64,000 bases of DNA, from NCBI RefSeq assembly GCF_000308215.1, contig NZ_CAJE01000004.1, positions 1-64,000 on the forward strand. The letters are read 5' to 3'. Shown here piece by piece: positions 16,089 to 27,700 of the stretch. Both the position numbers and the translations under genes were made by a program. This DNA is from Methanomassiliicoccus luminyensis B10 (GTDB lineage Archaea; Thermoplasmatota; Thermoplasmata; Methanomassiliicoccales; Methanomassiliicoccaceae). The notes under the pieces were generated by a model. It ran no database searches and was not told where the DNA came from. It was given only the letters and a program-made list of their open reading frames with translations. Every line of letters begins with the position of its first letter. Position 1 is the stretch's first letter.

Positions 16089-19000
16089 CTATGTTTTAGA
16101 TACATCATTTAGATGTTGTATCGCCGTAGCCACATCTTTCGATGTCGTGCGGTACGCCTGTATCCTCATCGTGCTCGTCTGCGTTTTCACAATCATGTCC
16201 CCAGCACCAGCTAGGTCTTCCGCTCCCGCTTCGTCCAGTATTACTACCGAGTCACGTGAGGAGGGCAAGCGGAATGCGATCCGGCATGGGAAGTTAGCCT
16301 TGATCTTGCCCGACACGATGTCCGCGGACGGCCTCTGAGTCGATAAGATTATGATGTAGCCGAGGGCGCGGCCGATCTGGGCAAGACGGGTCACAGAGTC
16401 CTCGAATTCATCCTTCCCCTTCGTAAGGGACATGATCAGATCGGCGTACTCGTCGATCATGATGACATGGAACGGCATTTGGGCATTCATCTCACCGGTC
16501 CCTTCTTGTCTCATCTCATAGATCGACGAGTATCCAGAGGACTTCAACATGTTCTGCCGTTTCGGTAGGTCTTCCTCAATTATCTTGCGAAGGAACTCGA
16601 TACAATCAGACGCATTATCAATATAGCCTCCAGCGACTACGTGGGGTAGACTTGCGAGTTTTCGGAAATCGACACCTTTGGGATCCAGGATACTGATCTT
16701 CAAATCGTTCGGAGTCATGGATAAGGCCAGACTGATAATCGTCGTGGTAAGGAAGTTGGATTTACCAGAACCAGTAGTCCCCCCGATTAGAACATGTCTC
16801 TCCTCCGGAAGGCTAAGCAGGCGATGCCGGTTCCTGGTATCGATACCGAGCGGAATCGTAAGGAGTGAAGATATTAGCTTCTCCCCTAGATTTTCAAAGG
16901 CTTCTCTTATCCGGATGTCTCTCGGCTCACCAGTCGGAATGGAGAGCCTTATGGCACCGGACGCGGGCTCGAGGTCCGCCTGTATCTTCCCCTTCGCTTT
17001 TATCGACACGCTCAGGGTATCGAGCGATTTCATTACTTTCTCTACCCTCTGCCCCTCTTTCGGGACGATGTCCACGGACACTCTCCTTGGGCCGATCGTT
17101 ACCGTGGAGGGCGATGGGCTGTATATCTCCACACCCAGCGAGTCGAAACCCCTCTTGAGATCAGCCAATAGTGGTCCGATATCCATCTGCGTTTCCGCAG
17201 GTGGCGACATCTCCAGGAATTCCCATTTCGTAGCTGGAGGGCCATTTAACTTGATAACTGACGATTCTGTCCCGGGCGCTGTTGGAGGGCTCGAGGGAGG
17301 AGCTACCAGCGGTACAGCGAGAACCTGTGCAATCTCTTTGGGTACATCTGAGATGATTTCTTGTGCCTTCACAGCGGGAGATTCTGTCTTCACCGCCACA
17401 TCAGCCACATTGGCAGGAGGAAGTTCTAGCTCGGTAGGCAACTTCACCTCTTCTGGGCGCCTTTCATTCTCCGTAGTCATCTCGTAGCGAATAAGGCTCC
17501 TGATGTCTAGGTCCGGCACCAATTCGTCTAGTTTTTTATTTTTCAACACTTCGATGACCCTTATTGGAGCATGTATGACGCGTACCTGCTCGTCATGTTC
17601 AACACTGGCACTGTTGGTCATTGAGCTGATCTGAACAACCTCTCCATATTGTCCGCTCGACGTCTTGAGACTGTCGAGCTCGTATTCGCCTTCGATGAGG
17701 CGGCGGCCGTGGGCGGAAATGTTGCCCCAATCTTCCTTTGAGATGACTTCATAATGCGCCATGCGTCTAGCCACGTCGACGACAACCCTTCCGAACAATC
17801 CTCGGGCAATCTCAATGTCGGAGTTGCCCTTCGGGGGATCCAGCAGATCGAGTATCTGCCTATGGGCACCGATAACTTGGTCCTTGCCCTTACTTGTCTT
17901 GCTGGTACCACCCTTTGCTTCCACTATCCACAGACGGACCTTGTAGTTGCCTGATGAATCCCGGGGGCAACCGACGAAGCAGAAGTCGTCGCACGCTTCT
18001 CCTGGTGACTGATACTGAAGTATGCCTGAGCCCTCACTGCCGTCTGAATGAGTCTGCCTCACTAGCTCAGAGAGGCTCAGCGGAACCCATATGTGGTCGG
18101 GCATTCCTCTGTTTAACAGGTTCCTGCTAAGGGCGAGGGCGCCGATGAACCCCATGTACTCGACGGCGTACTTCTTGTCGGCCTTCTGCAATTTGAGAGC
18201 TAGCTCTCCATCGATCGATACGAGATTCTTCAGCACAATTTCGGCATCAAGAACATCACTCAAGTGCGAGGTTTGAATGGCGTGATTTAAAGCTGCCAGG
18301 TAGTGATTGCGATGGATGGTGGAGGTTATCACATCGTAGCTGGGCGAGGATGGGTCATATTGGTCGCTGTAGTGGATAATTATTCTAGGATCATTGCGTT
18401 TTCCGGCCCCCGGAACATTCAGGTAGAACTCCAGGCTCACGTTCGGCTGGACGTGGATAACCCAAAGGGAGCCTTCCCAGATGTGACTGAGGTCGCCGGA
18501 GAGGTGCTGAGATTCCACAGTCTGTTTTATGAATGCTCCTCTTTGGAAGGTACGGAATATGCTGCTGGCTTCTAGGGCGTTGGAAGCTCTGGCAACCTCA
18601 ATGACAAGGCCATGGTCATTATCATCCGAACCGAACCCAACGGTATATACTGATCCATCAGTATCCGTTCCCACATCAATGGATTTAGAGGGGTACAAGC
18701 CCTGGCAATACATTCCCGATTTCAGACCGGAATTTTCAGGCTGTCCCCATCCCGGTTTTTCTTTCAGGATGCCTCGAAAGAATGTGATATGGGCCGGCTC
18801 GAGATCTCCTTCATACTCTCCAGCCCTTACATAAGATAAACGCAATAACAGGAGGTCCACGATCTCATCGTCGTACTTCCTCATCTGTGTCCTGAGGCGG
18901 GAGTAAGCGTTGTCGGAAAAGAAGCTGTCAAGCTCTATGCCATCAGAGTAGGGACCATAGATCCTCAGAAGAATCCTTGGGATAGCATGCTTGTTTTCCT

Positions 19001-21419
19001 TTAGAATTTTCTTGAAAAATGTCGATATGCCCTTGATGATGGGCCCTAGGTTCCCCAGGTTCACCAAGTTAATGACCAAAGTACGCTCGGGATGGATGTC
19101 GAAGAGGATCTGGTATGAATTGCAGAAGGACTCCAGTTTGTCGGATATTACTCGCGACATGAAATCGGGCGTGGTTGAGCCAGGCCGATTCACCGCGCTG
19201 TAGACTACCCAGAGGCGGGAAAATTCCTGCGTTCCGCCGGTCAGCACAGAATCTGTCCTGCTGAAGTGACGGAAGGGTAGCAAGCCTGCGGTATTGAACC
19301 GGGCGAGGAAGTGGTCCTCTCTGAACCCCTCTGTGCGCCCATGTGGAAGCAGTTCATTATCTCTCCACTCCACCAGCCGCAGGGCGTAAGCTAGCATAAG
19401 GGGGTGATATGCAGTGACCCAGGATCGATCTAGAGTTCTGGAGTTAATTGTTCCTATAACTGACAGTATTTTTAGAGACGAGGTTTTGTCCACTGCCGTT
19501 AGGTACGCATCGACAACATTTCTGGCTAGCTCCTGTATATCCTCTCCCCATGGATCGGTGGACGGGGTGGTTCCGGAGCATCTGAAATGATTGAATAATG
19601 CCGAATATGCCTGTTTCAAACCATCATCAAGGCTCTGCTCATGTTGCCGTTCGAGCCTAGCCTCTTTCAGCTCCGATCCTTCCACACTTCTGGGAAGTAT
19701 GCTATCCTCCTTGGCTATGAGGTATTCTAGGTTCAACAGTTCGGTAATTTCGTCTGTGAGCCTGAGCTTCCGGCCGTTTGGGATATAGATCTCTCCTCTG
19801 CTGTACTCGACGGTCAGCCCTTTTATCAGTCTAAGCTTCCCATCGGACCAGACTCCGGGAGCAGATATGGCCTGCAACAGGAGTGGAAAAATCACTTCGT
19901 CCCTTTCCTCCTCCCCCCCATCCATGGTGAACAAGATGGGCACCTTGGGCATGTTTTGATGGCCGATATACACTTTGACATTGTCCTTGCCGCCCTTAAC
20001 CTCAGGCTGGATTTCCACGGGTCCGGTTAGGTCTAGGATTTCCTCGTCAACCATAGTAATCTTCTCGAAGACGACCGAACCGCAGGATTGCTGAAGGTCA
20101 TCTAGGGAGATTGGTCCGCTGCCTATACACACCAAGCTCTCGGTTAAAGCGTCGACCTCCAGGGCACAAGCATCAGAAGCGCTGAAGAACCATGGGGGGA
20201 CAAATGCGACCTTGACTTCCTTGTCTGGTTTTCCTTTCGGGGTCAAAGTGGTGGTCCAAATCTGGACCCTATAGAACTTTGGCTCGTTCGGGGGAATACT
20301 CTCGAAGTTTAACTTCAACGACGTCTCCGACTTCTCCATCCTAGGTTTGTAGCCTTTGCTGCCGGTTACACGATGTGAAGAGTTCTTAATCTCTCCCAGG
20401 AACTGAATGTTGATGGTGCTTGCTCCCTCGGAACAAACGATCACCGATATCATTCCACCATCGGTATCGCTGTCGGGAGGAGCATAGAAACGATGCTTCG
20501 AAGATACATCGATCAGTTCGATGCCCACAGGAGGCGTTCGGGTAATGCTCCTTCTAGCCTGGGCATGACCAAGCTGGTGCCACTGGTCCGGATCATTCGC
20601 GACTTGCTCTACGAATTCTTCCGAATAATAAGACGGCAATGTGGAACGCGCGTTCTTTCGCAAGGCCTTCTCGATACGGTCAGCATGGCGAGCGTTATCC
20701 GCCATCATATCTGCGATTGCTTTGTTGAGTTCGTCCTCGCCCCTGCTGTCTCTGAAGAAATCTTCGGTTATGAGGTCTTCACGCAGTAGGCCCGGCAATC
20801 TCCCAATCAAATGAGGTATTTCGTCGGGCTTCTCATCGATGAGTGCCGATCTCAATGAGATCAACGCTTCAGTACTATCCTCGGTCAAAGTGTTTCTGGT
20901 CAAGTAAGGCTTCAGGGCATCTATGAGTATCCTGCACTGGGGTTTCGTGTAGGCAGATACGTCCAGAAGATCGTTGACTATGTTATTCGTATTTAGGACG
21001 CCACCCGGTTTGAAGAGATCTTCGGTTGCCTTTAACGTATCTAGGTCCGAGTCGGTGATTATCACAATTGCCAGTCCTTGATCCCTATAAATGGAGTCAG
21101 CGACATAATCTCGAAGAGCTCCGGCAAAGTTAGAAGTAACCACGTGCAGGGGTGCATCCGTTCCTACTGGTCGTGATGTAGCTCGGACGAAAATAAATTT
21201 TATCCCATTCGAAAGATCGATGCAGGGCAGCATGTATTCGCGATTCTCAATATGGACCCTAACTTGGCTTACCTGGCCCTGGAGGAGGCTTTCGGCAACC
21301 TCATCAGCTAAGGAGGTGCGGGGGAAGCGTGCTAGGAATAGCTGGCCGGCTCGTGGAGGGCTCCCGCTTGCCATGCCTCTGATGCGGCTGGCTAGATGAT
21401 CACTGTAGAGCCCGGACAT
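16089..21419 (-). CDS. dptH: DptH-like FtsK-type translocase (phosphorothioation-dependent restriction family)
   Basis: A 1,776-residue protein from the ATG at 21419; a GTG seven codons upstream is possible. The C-terminal 240 residues are an FtsK/SpoIIIE-type motor. They carry Walker A IGGTTGSGKSNFL (about residue 1545), ILDPKGVDF, Walker B MIDEYADL (about 1660), sensor STQRPSADIVSG, and the conserved DEAGAEDLAGAGDM segment. The long N-terminal part is beta-rich, with one region (LRLWIVEAKGG-like, in KVRLWIVEAKGGTSKT) that resembles a nuclease-type E-x-K strand. A Pro-rich linker joins them. Size, motor position and the DptF-DptG gene order match DptH. No phosphorothioate-writing genes are nearby, so its DNA signal is unknown. 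Confidence 0.75.
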   Translation of the reverse strand: MSGLYSDHLASRIRGMASGSPPRAGQLFLARFPRTSLADEVAESLLQGQVSQVRVHIENREYMLPCIDLSNGIKFIFVRATSRPVGTDAPLHVVTSNFAGALRDYVADSIYRDQGLAIVIITDSDLDTLKATEDLFKPGGVLNTNNIVNDLLDVSAYTKPQCRILIDALKPYLTRNTLTEDSTEALISLRSALIDEKPDEIPHLIGRLPGLLREDLITEDFFRDSRGEDELNKAIADMMADNARHADRIEKALRKNARSTLPSYYSEEFVEQVANDPDQWHQLGHAQARRSITRTPPVGIELIDVSSKHRFYAPPDSDTDGGMISVIVCSEGASTINIQFLGEIKNSSHRVTGSKGYKPRMEKSETSLKLNFESIPPNEPKFYRVQIWTTTLTPKGKPDKEVKVAFVPPWFFSASDACALEVDALTESLVCIGSGPISLDDLQQSCGSVVFEKITMVDEEILDLTGPVEIQPEVKGGKDNVKVYIGHQNMPKVPILFTMDGGEEERDEVIFPLLLQAISAPGVWSDGKLRLIKGLTVEYSRGEIYIPNGRKLRLTDEITELLNLEYLIAKEDSILPRSVEGSELKEARLERQHEQSLDDGLKQAYSALFNHFRCSGTTPSTDPWGEDIQELARNVVDAYLTAVDKTSSLKILSVIGTINSRTLDRSWVTAYHPLMLAYALRLVEWRDNELLPHGRTEGFREDHFLARFNTAGLLPFRHFSRTDSVLTGGTQEFSRLWVVYSAVNRPGSTTPDFMSRVISDKLESFCNSYQILFDIHPERTLVINLVNLGNLGPIIKGISTFFKKILKENKHAIPRILLRIYGPYSDGIELDSFFSDNAYSRLRTQMRKYDDEIVDLLLLRLSYVRAGEYEGDLEPAHITFFRGILKEKPGWGQPENSGLKSGMYCQGLYPSKSIDVGTDTDGSVYTVGFGSDDNDHGLVIEVARASNALEASSIFRTFQRGAFIKQTVESQHLSGDLSHIWEGSLWVIHVQPNVSLEFYLNVPGAGKRNDPRIIIHYSDQYDPSSPSYDVITSTIHRNHYLAALNHAIQTSHLSDVLDAEIVLKNLVSIDGELALKLQKADKKYAVEYMGFIGALALSRNLLNRGMPDHIWVPLSLSELVRQTHSDGSEGSGILQYQSPGEACDDFCFVGCPRDSSGNYKVRLWIVEAKGGTSKTSKGKDQVIGAHRQILDLLDPPKGNSDIEIARGLFGRVVVDVARRMAHYEVISKEDWGNISAHGRRLIEGEYELDSLKTSSGQYGEVVQISSMTNSASVEHDEQVRVIHAPIRVIEVLKNKKLDELVPDLDIRSLIRYEMTTENERRPEEVKLPTELELPPANVADVAVKTESPAVKAQEIISDVPKEIAQVLAVPLVAPPSSPPTAPGTESSVIKLNGPPATKWEFLEMSPPAETQMDIGPLLADLKRGFDSLGVEIYSPSPSTVTIGPRRVSVDIVPKEGQRVEKVMKSLDTLSVSIKAKGKIQADLEPASGAIRLSIPTGEPRDIRIREAFENLGEKLISSLLTIPLGIDTRNRHRLLSLPEERHVLIGGTTGSGKSNFLTTTIISLALSMTPNDLKISILDPKGVDFRKLASLPHVVAGGYIDNASDCIEFLRKIIEEDLPKRQNMLKSSGYSSIYEMRQEGTGEMNAQMPFHVIMIDEYADLIMSLTKGKDEFEDSVTRLAQIGRALGYIIILSTQRPSADIVSGKIKANFPCRIAFRLPSSRDSVVILDEAGAEDLAGAGDMIVKTQTSTMRIQAYRTTSKDVATAIQHLNDVSKT

Positions 21420-22824
21420 AGATCGACTCCCCGCTGTCACTTTGCTTTTCTATCATACCTAATGCCTCAAGCTTACTCAGGACTACGGACTGTGACTCCT
21501 CGTCCAACTTCATGCCTCTGTATTGGAGAAACTGAACAAACTCAGCATAACTGCCAGACAGGCCCTTATGCATATTGAATATCTTGGCAAAGAAGATGAT
21601 GGCCGGCGTGTCCAGGCGCAACGTCACTCCGACTTTGTTTTGTCTCCGTATAAACTGCTTGCTGCTGCCATTTCCGAGTTGAAAGACAACGTTGATGCCC
21701 ATGGTTGCAGGGCTCTGGAGGCTCGGCTGCTTGCTCTCATAGTGTTTTGTTACCTCAGTCGCTAACTGCCAAGATAACTCTCCTATGTCTTCAGAGGACG
21801 ATCGGACATCGAAGCGATTGAGGGCATCAATAAGTCCATTTTTTACAGCAGTATGGATAGTCACATCCGGTAGATCGGTTGCCTCACTCAGAGTGTTAGA
21901 ATATTTGGCCCATCTAGCCGACCTTGCGGAATCGGAAACAACCCTTAGAGCAACCAACCTTCCCCAGCTGTCAAATAGCTCCCTCTCCAGACCATTTCTT
22001 CCCTCCCAGCTACGTGCAAATTCTCTATTCTGAGAGGCGGCTTCATCCCACTCGCCGAAATGCATCGGGATCAACTCGGCCCGATATTTCTTGCCATTGC
22101 GCACTGCCTCGAACTCCTGATGTACATTTCTGGAGAATTGTACTATCGACATCATCATGTAGTAACTAAGCAGGTCGCTGACGCCTTGCAGCCACCTCGA
22201 CGATGATTCGATGTTGTAATTAATCCAGCATTCCAGATCCTCCTGGAAACACAGAGACAATTGCTCAACATATGGCCTTATCGGGGTTGTGTCTATACTG
22301 GCGACCTTTTCATAACCGACCACGCCAGCAGCCTCGACCGCAATCTTTTCCAACAAGTTTGAAGGGGCTAGATCTCTGAGCCTAGCGACAAATTTGTCAT
22401 GGAGATGGCCATTGAATGTTGGCGGATCTCCGCTCGACATTAGCATGATGTACCATTTTCCGAAAGGACGGCTCTCTTTGGGTTTCATTGCCTTTGCGAT
22501 CTCGGGGTGGAACGGCACGACGTAACGCTTGGGATCCTTTCCTCGGGCTCCCCGCTCTCCAGTAATTGTGTATGAGGCCACAAACGCGGCCCATAGTAGC
22601 TCCGCTGCTTCCGGACTATCAGTCATATAACTTAGGCTCATGAATGCGTCCTTTAGTTGGCTGATGTCCTTTCCCCGCGGCCGAGCCCCCAGTATCTCCG
22701 CCAGGAAGTCAGAAAAGATGGCTTCCCTGGTGGTTGCAGCAGGCGAGGAGGGGAAGAAAGCATCCGCTATGACTCTGTCCAGAGGTGGGTCGGATCTTTT
22801 CGCGGGCATGAGAGTTTCGTCCAT
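21400..22824 (-). CDS. dptG: DptG-like protein
   Basis: A 474-residue protein with no catalytic motif. It is predicted mostly helical and ends in a winged-helix-like segment: FVQFLQYRGMKLDEESQSVVLSKLEALGMIEKQSDSGES then a YVRAL end. That tail is characteristic of DptG, the middle component of the DptFGH restriction trio. It starts nine bases after the DptF gene and overlaps the DptH start by about 20 bases, so the three are one translational unit. Probably a scaffold or adaptor between the DptF ATPase and the DptH motor (inference). Confidence 0.72.
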   Translation of the reverse strand: MDETLMPAKRSDPPLDRVIADAFFPSSPAATTREAIFSDFLAEILGARPRGKDISQLKDAFMSLSYMTDSPEAAELLWAAFVASYTITGERGARGKDPKRYVVPFHPEIAKAMKPKESRPFGKWYIMLMSSGDPPTFNGHLHDKFVARLRDLAPSNLLEKIAVEAAGVVGYEKVASIDTTPIRPYVEQLSLCFQEDLECWINYNIESSSRWLQGVSDLLSYYMMMSIVQFSRNVHQEFEAVRNGKKYRAELIPMHFGEWDEAASQNREFARSWEGRNGLERELFDSWGRLVALRVVSDSARSARWAKYSNTLSEATDLPDVTIHTAVKNGLIDALNRFDVRSSSEDIGELSWQLATEVTKHYESKQPSLQSPATMGINVVFQLGNGSSKQFIRRQNKVGVTLRLDTPAIIFFAKIFNMHKGLSGSYAEFVQFLQYRGMKLDEESQSVVLSKLEALGMIEKQSDSGESIYVRALQ

Positions 22825-22833
22825 ATTCTCACC

Positions 22834-24552
22834 TTATTCTATCCTTATGGTGTCAAACTCGTCCACCTTGATGACAACACCGTGGTCGCCATCTTTCTTA
22901 ACGACCCTGACGAAATCATTCTTAGCCGTGAAGTCTGATAATCTCGATGCAATCAGCTGGATGCCCTCGGATCTATTCAGGTCAATGCTGCTGGGATTGT
23001 AACCCTTGATGACCTTTTGCATCAATAGATAGATGTCAAATGTGAGCGGTATGGCTATCTCTCTGCCTCCCTGGCTCCGGAGTTCCAGTACCACCCAGAC
23101 CATGCCGATAGTATGCGATTCCTTTGTTTTTTGGGCAGATTTTCTAAGCGAGAATGTGGGAGCTTCCCATCTCGACATAAACTCATATTCTGGCGTTTTA
23201 TATCCGTCTGAAAATTTCACCAGGTGGCTCTCATCCACTGAACCAGCCCAGCATCTCAGGGCAGTTTTAAGGGTATCATTGACATTGCTTGCTGCTCCCT
23301 TGTATTGATCCATATCGTATCTGAGCAGGCAATAGAGGCTGATGAACTCCCTGAACTCTTTGGACTCGATAGCAGTATCGTTCGGATCGTTGCCAGTTAG
23401 GTACTTCTGGCGGAGGAGGGTTGAAATGAACACTTCCTGCCTCTCTTTTTTACTAGTTTTAATTAGGCCATTAATGTCCTGCATTTTCTTTCTCAGCTCC
23501 TTCGGTGAAGAAGCCAGGTCTAAGATCCAAAAGTCGAGTGAAAAGTTCACTTGGGCAGTGGGATCTATGAGCCCTGCTAGGGATGCGTTAGCTGTCGTTT
23601 CGTTGTCGAACAGAGCATTCCATAAAATATGTTCAGGCCCGACCTTTTGCTTGGCACCCTCGCCGCTCTGGCAAAGCGGGCATCGTCCGTCGACGACTTC
23701 CATGTGCCTTAGCCATGGGTGGAGCAGTATGGATGAGACCTGATGGATTATCAGCCTTGGATTGAGGTGAGTATTTGTGATTAGGCTACGCGCAGCCAGC
23801 ACTCGGGCCACTCGTTTCCGGACAGTCGGGTCTGTAAACTTGGAGGCGTTGTAATAAAGTATGCACCCAGACTCATCCTTGCAGCTTTCCTTCTCCTTCT
23901 GATATGCATCATGGAATGGGGAGTTTGGATTAGAAAAATCGAATTTATTTATGATGTCAAGCAGGAATCCTTCACCCATATGGTCCGGGCGAACGTCGAA
24001 CATATCTCTCCTGCTCAGGTTGATAATGACCATATTGTCCAGTTCGGCGGACTCCTTGGTCCTGACTTCGTTTATGGCATCCCATATGGCTGGAAACCTA
24101 TTCTTATAGCCTCTCGTCTCGAAGAAGTTGATGGCCAGCCCCAGGTTTATTGCGAAAGCGTTACGCGGTCCCTGCCTGTTGACGAAGTTCTCCAAAGCAA
24201 CCTCTAAGAAATTGTTTAGCGTGATGTCGTATTGTTCATGGGGATTGAACGAGGCGGTGGCATCGAGATGCACTTTGGGCAGGGGAGTCACTCCCGATGC
24301 CTTTGCCCTCTTGGTCCAATTCATGAGTAGGGCACTTTTCCCATCCCCTGCGCTTCCTAATATTATCAATAATTTACCGTCTGGTTTGTAATCGTCCACG
24401 AAAAATGTTCTAACTATCTTATCGAGGTTGGTCTCCACATAGAGGCCCTCTCGCATCGGATCTGATTCCTCGGAACCACCAACTATGAGGCCCGCTTCTC
24501 CCAACTGGCAGTTCCTCAATTGTTCGTACAATGTAAGGTTGTTTGCTCCCAT
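22834..24552 (-). CDS. dptF: DptF-like P-loop ATPase
   Basis: A 572-residue protein with Walker A LIILGSAGDGKSALL (about residue 61) and the Walker B-like MVIINLSRRDMFD. The unusual GSAGDGKS loop is typical of DptF. A Cys pair (CKDESGC) and a CPLC motif followed by EHILWNALFDNE are further DptF-type signs. The C-terminus is beta-rich (RVVKKDGDHGVVIKVDEFDTIRI). It is the first gene of the dpt trio, 153 bases downstream of the AddA-like gene. In known systems DptF-H attack DNA that lacks the phosphorothioate mark. Confidence 0.75.
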   Translation of the reverse strand: MGANNLTLYEQLRNCQLGEAGLIVGGSEESDPMREGLYVETNLDKIVRTFFVDDYKPDGKLLIILGSAGDGKSALLMNWTKRAKASGVTPLPKVHLDATASFNPHEQYDITLNNFLEVALENFVNRQGPRNAFAINLGLAINFFETRGYKNRFPAIWDAINEVRTKESAELDNMVIINLSRRDMFDVRPDHMGEGFLLDIINKFDFSNPNSPFHDAYQKEKESCKDESGCILYYNASKFTDPTVRKRVARVLAARSLITNTHLNPRLIIHQVSSILLHPWLRHMEVVDGRCPLCQSGEGAKQKVGPEHILWNALFDNETTANASLAGLIDPTAQVNFSLDFWILDLASSPKELRKKMQDINGLIKTSKKERQEVFISTLLRQKYLTGNDPNDTAIESKEFREFISLYCLLRYDMDQYKGAASNVNDTLKTALRCWAGSVDESHLVKFSDGYKTPEYEFMSRWEAPTFSLRKSAQKTKESHTIGMVWVVLELRSQGGREIAIPLTFDIYLLMQKVIKGYNPSSIDLNRSEGIQLIASRLSDFTAKNDFVRVVKKDGDHGVVIKVDEFDTIRIE

Positions 24553-24705
24553 CCATCAACCATCCATCACATTTATCCGCATTGTGTTCTAAGACTTAAC
24601 TTTTATCAGATTATTTAGGCGATGCCAGTGGCAATTTCCACTTATTTCCTCTTCAATCAGTGATTCCCTTATGATGGTCCCCTGATTCTGAGTGGAAAGC
24701 TACGT

Positions 24706-27700
24706 TTATGCCACCGAATCGATCGTCGTATTCGGTCCCACTTCAGTTTCCTCGTCCATCTTCTCCGAGCTCGATTCGAAAGGTACCTCCCGCACCATCT
24801 CGTTCCCGGTGAAGTAGAGGAACAGCCTAGGTTTCATGCCCACAATACCCTCAACCGCGCGGCCGTAGTCCTGGAGCTGCTTTGCGTAGCGCCCCACGTA
24901 CTCGCCGATATTGGCCTTAGTCGGTGTCCCAGTCTTGAAGTCGATCAGGCTGTAGCTGCCATCCGTGTTCTCGACCAGCAGGTCCATCCGTCCGTTCACC
25001 CTCTGGTCCTTTTTCATCATCTGGAACGATATCTCGGGATGAGTCCTAGCAGCGTTCTTCATCAGGTCTGAGGCGAAGAAGCGGTCCCTCTGCGCCTCGA
25101 TCTTGCGGGCCATCTCCTCATCAACCACGCCGTGTTCCTTCAGCACCACGCGGGCCGGGCGGCCCTGGAACACCGCGTGGACGACGAGGCCCCGGGTGCG
25201 GCTGTCGGAGAGATCATCCCACCCGTGCCAATCAAGCTCCGGCCGGCCGTTTAGGCGCATTATCCCGCCCTCCCGGGAATGCGACCTGGATGGGGACAGA
25301 TCCTCCTCGATCTCCACAGCCTTAGAGGCAGGCCTCTCGGGCATTGATCTCAGCGCGCCCGGGACGCGGCGCTCCTCCGGCGCTCTCTTCTTCAAGCCTC
25401 TCTCCGGCTCGTGCACCTGGATCCCGAACCAAGTCTTGTTACCACAGGAATCGGCAAGTTCCATCCCACCCGCGGCCACAGCATCCGCCTTCACATCCAG
25501 GCTGCGCAGCAGGTAGTGGAGCCAGCAGTTGCCGCCGCATCTCTCTTCCACCTTCTCCGGATCTTTGCAATATGCCGTCATGACCAAGCGATCCATCGCC
25601 CTGGTGGCGGCGACATAGAACAGCCGGCGGTTTTCCGCCTCATGCTTGGCGTCACCCACCTTCTTCATCCGCTCCATAGCCGCGTTAGGTTGCTTGTCCA
25701 TGGTCCTGGGGTCCGTGAGCTGCACTCCGATGCCCATATGCCGATCCACCTCTATGCGCTCATAGTTCGCGGACCGCTCCCTATCGATTTCCGGCACGAT
25801 GACGATGGGGAACTCCAGCCCCTTGGCCGCGTGCACGGTCATGATGTGGACAGCGTTGGCATCGTCATTCTCGATCTGGGCCTCGCCCTCCCGCGCCTCC
25901 CCCCAGATGTTCTCTTCGAGATCCGAAACAACATCATGGAGCGTGATGAATCCGGTCGACTGCCTCGATCTAACGCGTTGCTGGAGTTTCTCCAAGTTGG
26001 CGATCATCTCGTCTCCCTGAGTGAGGCCGCCGTAAACGGCGTAGATGCCGCTCTCGGAAATGACCCTCATCAGCAGGTCCGCCACCGGCTCCCATCGAGC
26101 ATAGTGGAGCCACCTCTCCAGGCGGACGCAGGCGGCATTAGCCCTCGCGTCCGTTGCCCCCTCCCTCTTCAGCCTAGAGAACCACGGCCCCCGCCGCCCG
26201 TTGCCGATGCGAAACAGCTCCTCCTCGTTGAACCCGAAGTAAGGAGATCTAAGTAGGCCGTAGAGGGCGGCGTCATCGCTGCGGTCCAGCAGGAACCGCA
26301 GCAGCTGATAGGCATCGATCACCTCCCTTTGGGAATAGTAGCCCTGCCCCCGGTGGACGCGGTATGGGATGCCAGCCTTCTTCAGAGCCTGCTCGAAGTG
26401 GGGCAAGTTGGTCCTGGCCCGCATCAGGATGGTGATGTCCGAGAACCGCGCCGCCCTGCCCTCTTCCAGGCGCTCCCCCTGCTCATCATGATATACGACA
26501 TCTCCCTGGTCCACGATGTTCCTGATGAGCTTCGCCACCATCTCGCCCTCGGCCACTTTGCGGTCATCGCCGTTCTCGGTGTCGGTCAGAAGGTGTAGCT
26601 CCACAGCGCCTCGGTCATTCCTCCTGTGGTCGCTCACGGAGACCGGCTCATATTTGAAATCCCAAGCGTTGGCCTCGCTGGAAAAGAGGCGGCTGAACAG
26701 AGAATTAACGAAGCATATGATGTCTGGAGTGCTGCGATAATTTATATTCAGGGCCCGATGGGTCCCGCCCATCTCCTCGACATACCTGCGGGCGTCTTTG
26801 AACAGGGCGACGTCGGCCTCGCGAAACAGGTAGATGGATTGTTTCGGGTCGCCGACCACGAAAAGCCGGTGGCATGGCCGTTCATCGCCTATGATGGCCT
26901 TGATGATCTCCAGCTGCAGGACGTCAGTGTCCTGCATCTCGTCCACCAGGACGTAGCGGTACCTGGAGCCCAGGCGGCGGGCGAACTCCTTGTCCCCGGT
27001 GACCTGGTCCCGCATCATGATTAGCATGTCCTCGAAGTCCAGGGCATTGCGCTCGTCCTTTCTCCTCTGGACCATTCGGGCAAAAGCATCGCTCACCACA
27101 TCAAGGGAGATGAGAAACTCGCCGACTCGGCTCCCCAGGGCGGGATTGTCGCGGGTCCTGGCGAGATCGTAGCCCGAGGACTCGAACCCCTCCTTCAGCG
27201 AAGCTATCGAATGGTTAAGCATCTCCTTCTCTTCAGTGGTGAACACATCTTTAGAGCCTATGCCGCTTCTGCTGCCCCGCACGATGCGATGCACCTCGGC
27301 CAGTGCCTCCTCGGGCTTCAGCTCTGAGGATAGCGAACTCAGAGGCTTCCTGAGTTCGATGAGCACTTCGCTCCCTTTGTCCGTGCCCAGGTTTGGCTTG
27401 GCAGCGAGGTCTTTGAGAGTGTGCAGTGAGTTGGCAAAGTCATCGTTCCTAGCCAAAGCGCCGATAGCGCTGGTAAGAAGCTCGGTACACACCTTTTTCG
27501 TCAGCTCGTCCAAACCTCCCTGGCAGGCCTGCTTGAACAAGGGACCCGTGATGTGCCTCGATTTGTAGATGGACGGGAGGTTCTCTTCCAAACGCCAGCC
27601 TTCAACCTCCGTCATCACGTCAAGCAGAGCCTTCCTCACCGACTGGTCCTCTGTTCGCATCAGGTCTTCGAAGGCACTCTCCATCAGGGCCCTGGACCCC